7,641 bases of DNA from Clostridiales bacterium (lineage in GTDB: Bacteria; Bacillota; Clostridia; Lachnospirales; Cellulosilyticaceae): contig DYCF01000080.1 in assembly GCA_019418225.1 (NCBI GenBank), positions 1 to 7,641 of the forward strand, given 5' to 3'. The position numbers and the translations under genes are program-made. Numbering within the stretch: the stretch's first letter is position 1; the number at the start of each line of letters is the position of its first letter. The notes under the pieces were generated by a model, which saw only the letters and a program-made list of their open reading frames with translations, had not been told where the DNA came from and searched no databases. This document shows, one piece after another, positions 5,656-7,641 of the stretch.

Positions 5656-6348
5656 TTAGTACTTATTTTTAGAGGAACGCCATTGAGTTTCATGTGAAGT
5701 ACATAATGTATCAATATCATCAGGTCCTCCCTGTTTCATAACACAAGTACCACTTCCTGTATGATCATATAAACCATATGTGTGTCCAGCTTCATGCTGA
5801 CAAGTTTTTGCATTTTGACTGTATCCATCATTAAAGACACATGCATACGGTTTACCAATCGCCCCCATTCCAAGTGTCAGTTGACCGGAAGAATTCTGAA
5901 ATAAAGTACCACAAAATGCCATCATTAAATCTGCTGTTTTATTTCCATTATATGTTAGGCCAAATTTTATGCGTGCATCCTCTACCATCTCTGTTGGATT
6001 ACCTCCTGAAGATGTCCATATTGGTTGTGCAACAGAAGTAAAGTCAATTCCAAATTTTTTGTAAATATAGTCGTCCGCTCTTTCAACTACTTTATTAGCG
6101 GCATACTCATAATCGCTATATTGACTCCTATATCTTTGATCACAAGGAGATGTAACACTTACACTAATAGTTGCTGCTCTAGAAGTTACCGAGTCTTCCC
6201 AAACAGGTTCTCCTACATCATATGTACTTCTTGTACGTGCATTAATAGTACTTACACTGTACTCAATTGGAGCTTCTGCACAAGTAGGTATTGCCATACT
6301 CGTTGCTAGTATTAATCCTAGAGCGATTTTTGATAACTTTTTATTCAT
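5656..6348 (-). CDS. Secreted zinc metalloprotease (HExxHxxGxxD, snapalysin-like)
   Basis: The 230-residue protein starts with a classical signal peptide, MNKKLSKIALGLILATSMAIPTCAEA, with cleavage likely near residue 26. Residues 27 to about 60 may be a short propeptide. The catalytic signature is HEAGHTYGLYDH (185-196): His185 and His189 bind zinc, Glu186 is the catalytic base, and Asp195 sits where the third ligand is in HExxHxxGxxD enzymes such as snapalysin (family M7); His196 is an alternative. A Met-turn candidate follows (CVM, Met204). Six cysteines outside the signal peptide (69, 146, 170, 183, 202, 216) allow three disulfides, fitting an extracellular enzyme. AAAGGAAG lies six bases before ATG 6348. 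The gene is intact. The exact peptidase family and substrate are unknown, and an M10- or M12-like enzyme is possible. Confidence 0.82.
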   Translation of the reverse strand: MNKKLSKIALGLILATSMAIPTCAEAPIEYSVSTINARTRSTYDVGEPVWEDSVTSRAATISVSVTSPCDQRYRSQYSDYEYAANKVVERADDYIYKKFGIDFTSVAQPIWTSSGGNPTEMVEDARIKFGLTYNGNKTADLMMAFCGTLFQNSSGQLTLGMGAIGKPYACVFNDGYSQNAKTCQHEAGHTYGLYDHTGSGTCVMKQGGPDDIDTLCTSHETQWRSSKNKY

Positions 6349-6378
6349 TTTCTACTTCCTTTCAATGTTTATTTTTTT

Positions 6379-6405
6379 AGAATACAATGTTTTTTAATAT
6401 GTCAA
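6379..6405 (-). promoter_or_regulatory. Promoter candidate for the metalloprotease gene
   Basis: On the minus strand a perfect TTGACA (+ strand 6400-6405) is followed after 15 bases by TATTCT (6379-6384), about 30 bases before the protease start codon. The spacing is two bases short of the ideal for the housekeeping sigma factor. No other promoter in this gap is better. Confidence 0.45.
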
Positions 6406-6463
6406 TATTTTATAAATTGTTCAACAATAATGCTTATGAATATATATTTTTTAAATCTAGGCT

Positions 6464-6497
6464 CTGTTAGACGAAAATTAGCTTATTAATTTAACAG
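6464..6497 (-). terminator. Hairpin after the 65-codon gene
   Basis: CTGTTA (6464-6469) and TAACAG (6492-6497) are inverted repeats. Inside them AATTA and TAATT can also pair around ATAAGC, with a six-base bulge on one side. It starts three bases after the stop of the small gene, as a terminator would. There is no good T run. The outer sequence GGCTCTGTTAGA (6460-6471) could alternatively be an insertion-sequence end. Confidence 0.3.
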
Positions 6498-6499
6498 TG

Positions 6500-6697
6500 T
6501 TATTTCAACTCTTGCATAGCTCCTTTGTGGAGTTTTTCAAATAGTTTATGATCTGCACTTGTATTTTCTGTTACTTCACCTTTTTTTATCATTTGAGCAA
6601 CCTCTAGCTTCATGATGTCACTAACATTTTCATCAAACCCTAATCTATTTATCTCACGTTCCATAAATTTTAAAATATCTAATTTTGTTAATTCCAT
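6500..6697 (-). CDS. Small protein of unknown function (65 residues)
   Basis: AGGAGA lies eight bases before the ATG (6695-6697), a near-ideal ribosome binding site, so this is very likely a translated gene despite its size. The product starts MELTKLDILKFMEREINRLGF and is rich in Glu and Lys, with the pattern of two or three amphipathic helices and no membrane segment, signal sequence or cysteine. I do not recognise a family. It lies between the protease gene and the IS1595-type transposase, all on the minus strand. It might be cytoplasmic cargo of the insertion sequence or a chromosomal leftover. The AT-rich inverted repeat at 6720-6784 lies in its presumed leader. Confidence 0.65.
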   Translation of the reverse strand: MELTKLDILKFMEREINRLGFDENVSDIMKLEVAQMIKKGEVTENTSADHKLFEKLHKGAMQELK

Positions 6698-6719
6698 ATT
6701 CTTCTCTCCTTGTTATGTA

Positions 6720-6784
6720 AAATCTAAAATTTACATCATTTCAACAAACTTAAACCTCCTAAACAAATTCTTAATTTTAGATTT
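6720..6784. repeat. 12-bp inverted repeat in the leader of the 65-codon gene
   Basis: AAATCTAAAATT (6720-6731) and AATTTTAGATTT (6773-6784) are perfect inverted copies with 41 bases between them. The loop carries a minus-strand AGGAGG (+ strand 6755-6760) that leads only to TTG TTG AAA TGA, an orphan ribosome binding site. The 14-base TAAATTTTAGATTT recurs in direct form at 3847-3860. The stem is almost all A-T, so as RNA it is weak. The repeat may instead mark ends of a small mobile fragment. Confidence 0.45.
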
Positions 6785-6846
6785 CTTATACCTTTTAAAA
6801 ACTATGTCTTAATATACCTTTGACATGCAAGAAATATAACTCATGT

Positions 6847-7584
6847 CTATCTATTAAATGTGACTTTACGTTCTCTAAAGTTAATAATACGTGTATCAGA
6901 GAAACTAGTTACTCCATAGATTAACCAATTTCTGTTCTTAGCCACTTCTTGGTCATCTTTGAAATATCCTAACGTCTTAAAGAAATAGAGATAATTAATG
7001 AGATATTTAGTTGAAATACCTTTAAATCTACGTATCCAATTTTTAAAACGACTATGCAACGAATTGACATGATTAATATGATAGATGCCATTCTTATAAT
7101 GTCCTCGCATGATTCGCTTATGGTTTAGATTAAGATCCTTAGCAAACTGAATATATGATTTATGACTATCTGTGCATATAATTGCATCATCAGTGATATG
7201 CCCCCTAAATAGGCGTTCTAAGTCCTCGTGACTAATTCTACCTGTACATATAGGCTCTAAGATGATGTTTCCGTTTCTATCAATAGCATAAGCAATGCAG
7301 ACTTGTTCAGAACTAATACCTCTTTTCTTAACTTCGCCACCTCTATGACGACTTGGGCGTGGCATAACAAAGCCACTTTTCTTATGAGTCCCTTTATATG
7401 ACAAGGCAACGGAGGTTTCATCTAATTCAACGATACCTTCAACCGTTCCAGTACCAATATATGCTCTGATGCAATCAAGTAATTTATGACGCATATAGAA
7501 GGCTGTTTTAACACATCCCCCTATTATAGCCGCACTTTTGCGAATACTATAACTAGCAATCATGGTAAGCGTCATTTCAAGCAC
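6847..7584 (-). pseudogene. IS1595-family transposase lacking its N-terminus
   Basis: The 245-residue frame matches the ISXO2-like/IS1595 transposase family: SIRKSAAIIGGCVKTAFYMRHKLLD, then VELDET (Asp55), SYKGTHKKSGF with MPRPSRHRGGEVKKRGISSEQVCIAYA, CTDSHKSY (Asp139), and HINHVNSLHSRFKNWIRRFKGISTKYLINYL. Where many members have Glu after HxNxx, this one has Asn174, with Lys181 after it, fitting the DDNK variant I recall for part of this family. Full proteins are about 300 residues and begin with a zinc-ribbon and helix-turn-helix region; both are absent. The apparent start is GTG 7584 without a ribosome binding site, and the frame reaches a stop 30 bases upstream, across a terminator that does not belong to this gene. 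The product is probably inactive. Transposition normally proceeds by DDE chemistry at inverted repeats. Confidence 0.85.
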
Positions 7585-7590
7585 GCCTAT

Positions 7591-7609
7591 AAAAAAGTGG
7601 CTCCGCCAC
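7591..7609 (-). terminator. Rho-independent terminator at the break of the IS1595 gene
   Basis: On the minus strand GTGGC (7605-7609) pairs with GCCAC (7597-7601) around GGA and is followed by six T (7591-7596). This is a textbook terminator for a transcript arriving from beyond the right edge of the window. It lies seven bases before the first codon of the truncated transposase gene, so it belongs to another transcription unit that has been joined here. Confidence 0.7.
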
Positions 7610-7641
7610 GTTCAGCAACTTATAGCCTACTTATCACACTA

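Noticed and set aside
5841..6309. Two plus-strand frames opposite the metalloprotease.
   Set aside because: Antisense shadows of a well-supported gene; composition is not protein-like.
6612..6812. Plus-strand frame of 66 codons.
   Set aside because: It lies opposite the small minus-strand gene, which has a far better ribosome binding site, and its product is low-complexity.
6822..6847. GACATG/CATGTC inverted repeat after the IS1595 gene as a terminator.
   Set aside because: Six pairs, a 14-base loop and no T run; too weak to call.

Overview
The window looks like an accessory stretch from a low-GC, endospore-forming Gram-positive bacterium, most likely a member of the Clostridia. The evidence is strong AT richness, strong GGAGG-type ribosome binding sites, a recognisable spore photoproduct lyase (splB) fragment, and insertion sequences of types common in Firmicutes. 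I cannot name a genus from the sequence.

Layout. Positions 1-1240 hold broken chromosomal genes: a splB cut off inside its radical-SAM cysteine motif (206-493), a small RelE/ParE-like toxin gene on the minus strand (597-869), and the 3' end of an unidentified gene (about 909-1184) closed by a clear terminator (1194-1229). Positions about 1300-3345 hold two dead insertion sequences back to back. One is an IS66-type element that keeps tnpA (with a nonsense codon) and tnpB but lacks the main transposase tnpC. The other is an IS256-type transposase broken by a nonsense codon and a frameshift. Positions about 3345-3815 hold no intact gene. They contain a possible small structured RNA with a minus-strand terminator, a palindrome and the 3' end of an IS982-type transposase.

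Positions 3830-6410 are the most gene-like part, all on the minus strand. A TTGACA-type promoter candidate precedes a secreted HExxHxxGxxD zinc metalloprotease (5656-6348). A 14-bp hairpin follows, then a large exported protein with a SurA/PrsA-like N-terminal region (3918 to about 5575). A ribosome binding site and first codons of a possible third gene come next (3833-3865), cut off near the IS982 remnant. The large protein's natural ATG with its ribosome binding site lies one base out of frame, across a run of eight A residues. The signal sequence is restored if the run has nine.

Positions 6460-7641 hold a 65-codon gene of unknown function and an IS1595-type transposase that lacks its N-terminal part. 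The break in the transposase lies right next to an unrelated minus-strand terminator (7591-7609), which marks a junction.

How the parts work together: the protease and the SurA-like protein are the only plausible functional unit, probably a secreted enzyme with an exported partner or chaperone. The rest reads as a graveyard of mobile elements that has eroded the neighbouring genes. None of the transposase genes seen here looks able to act alone.
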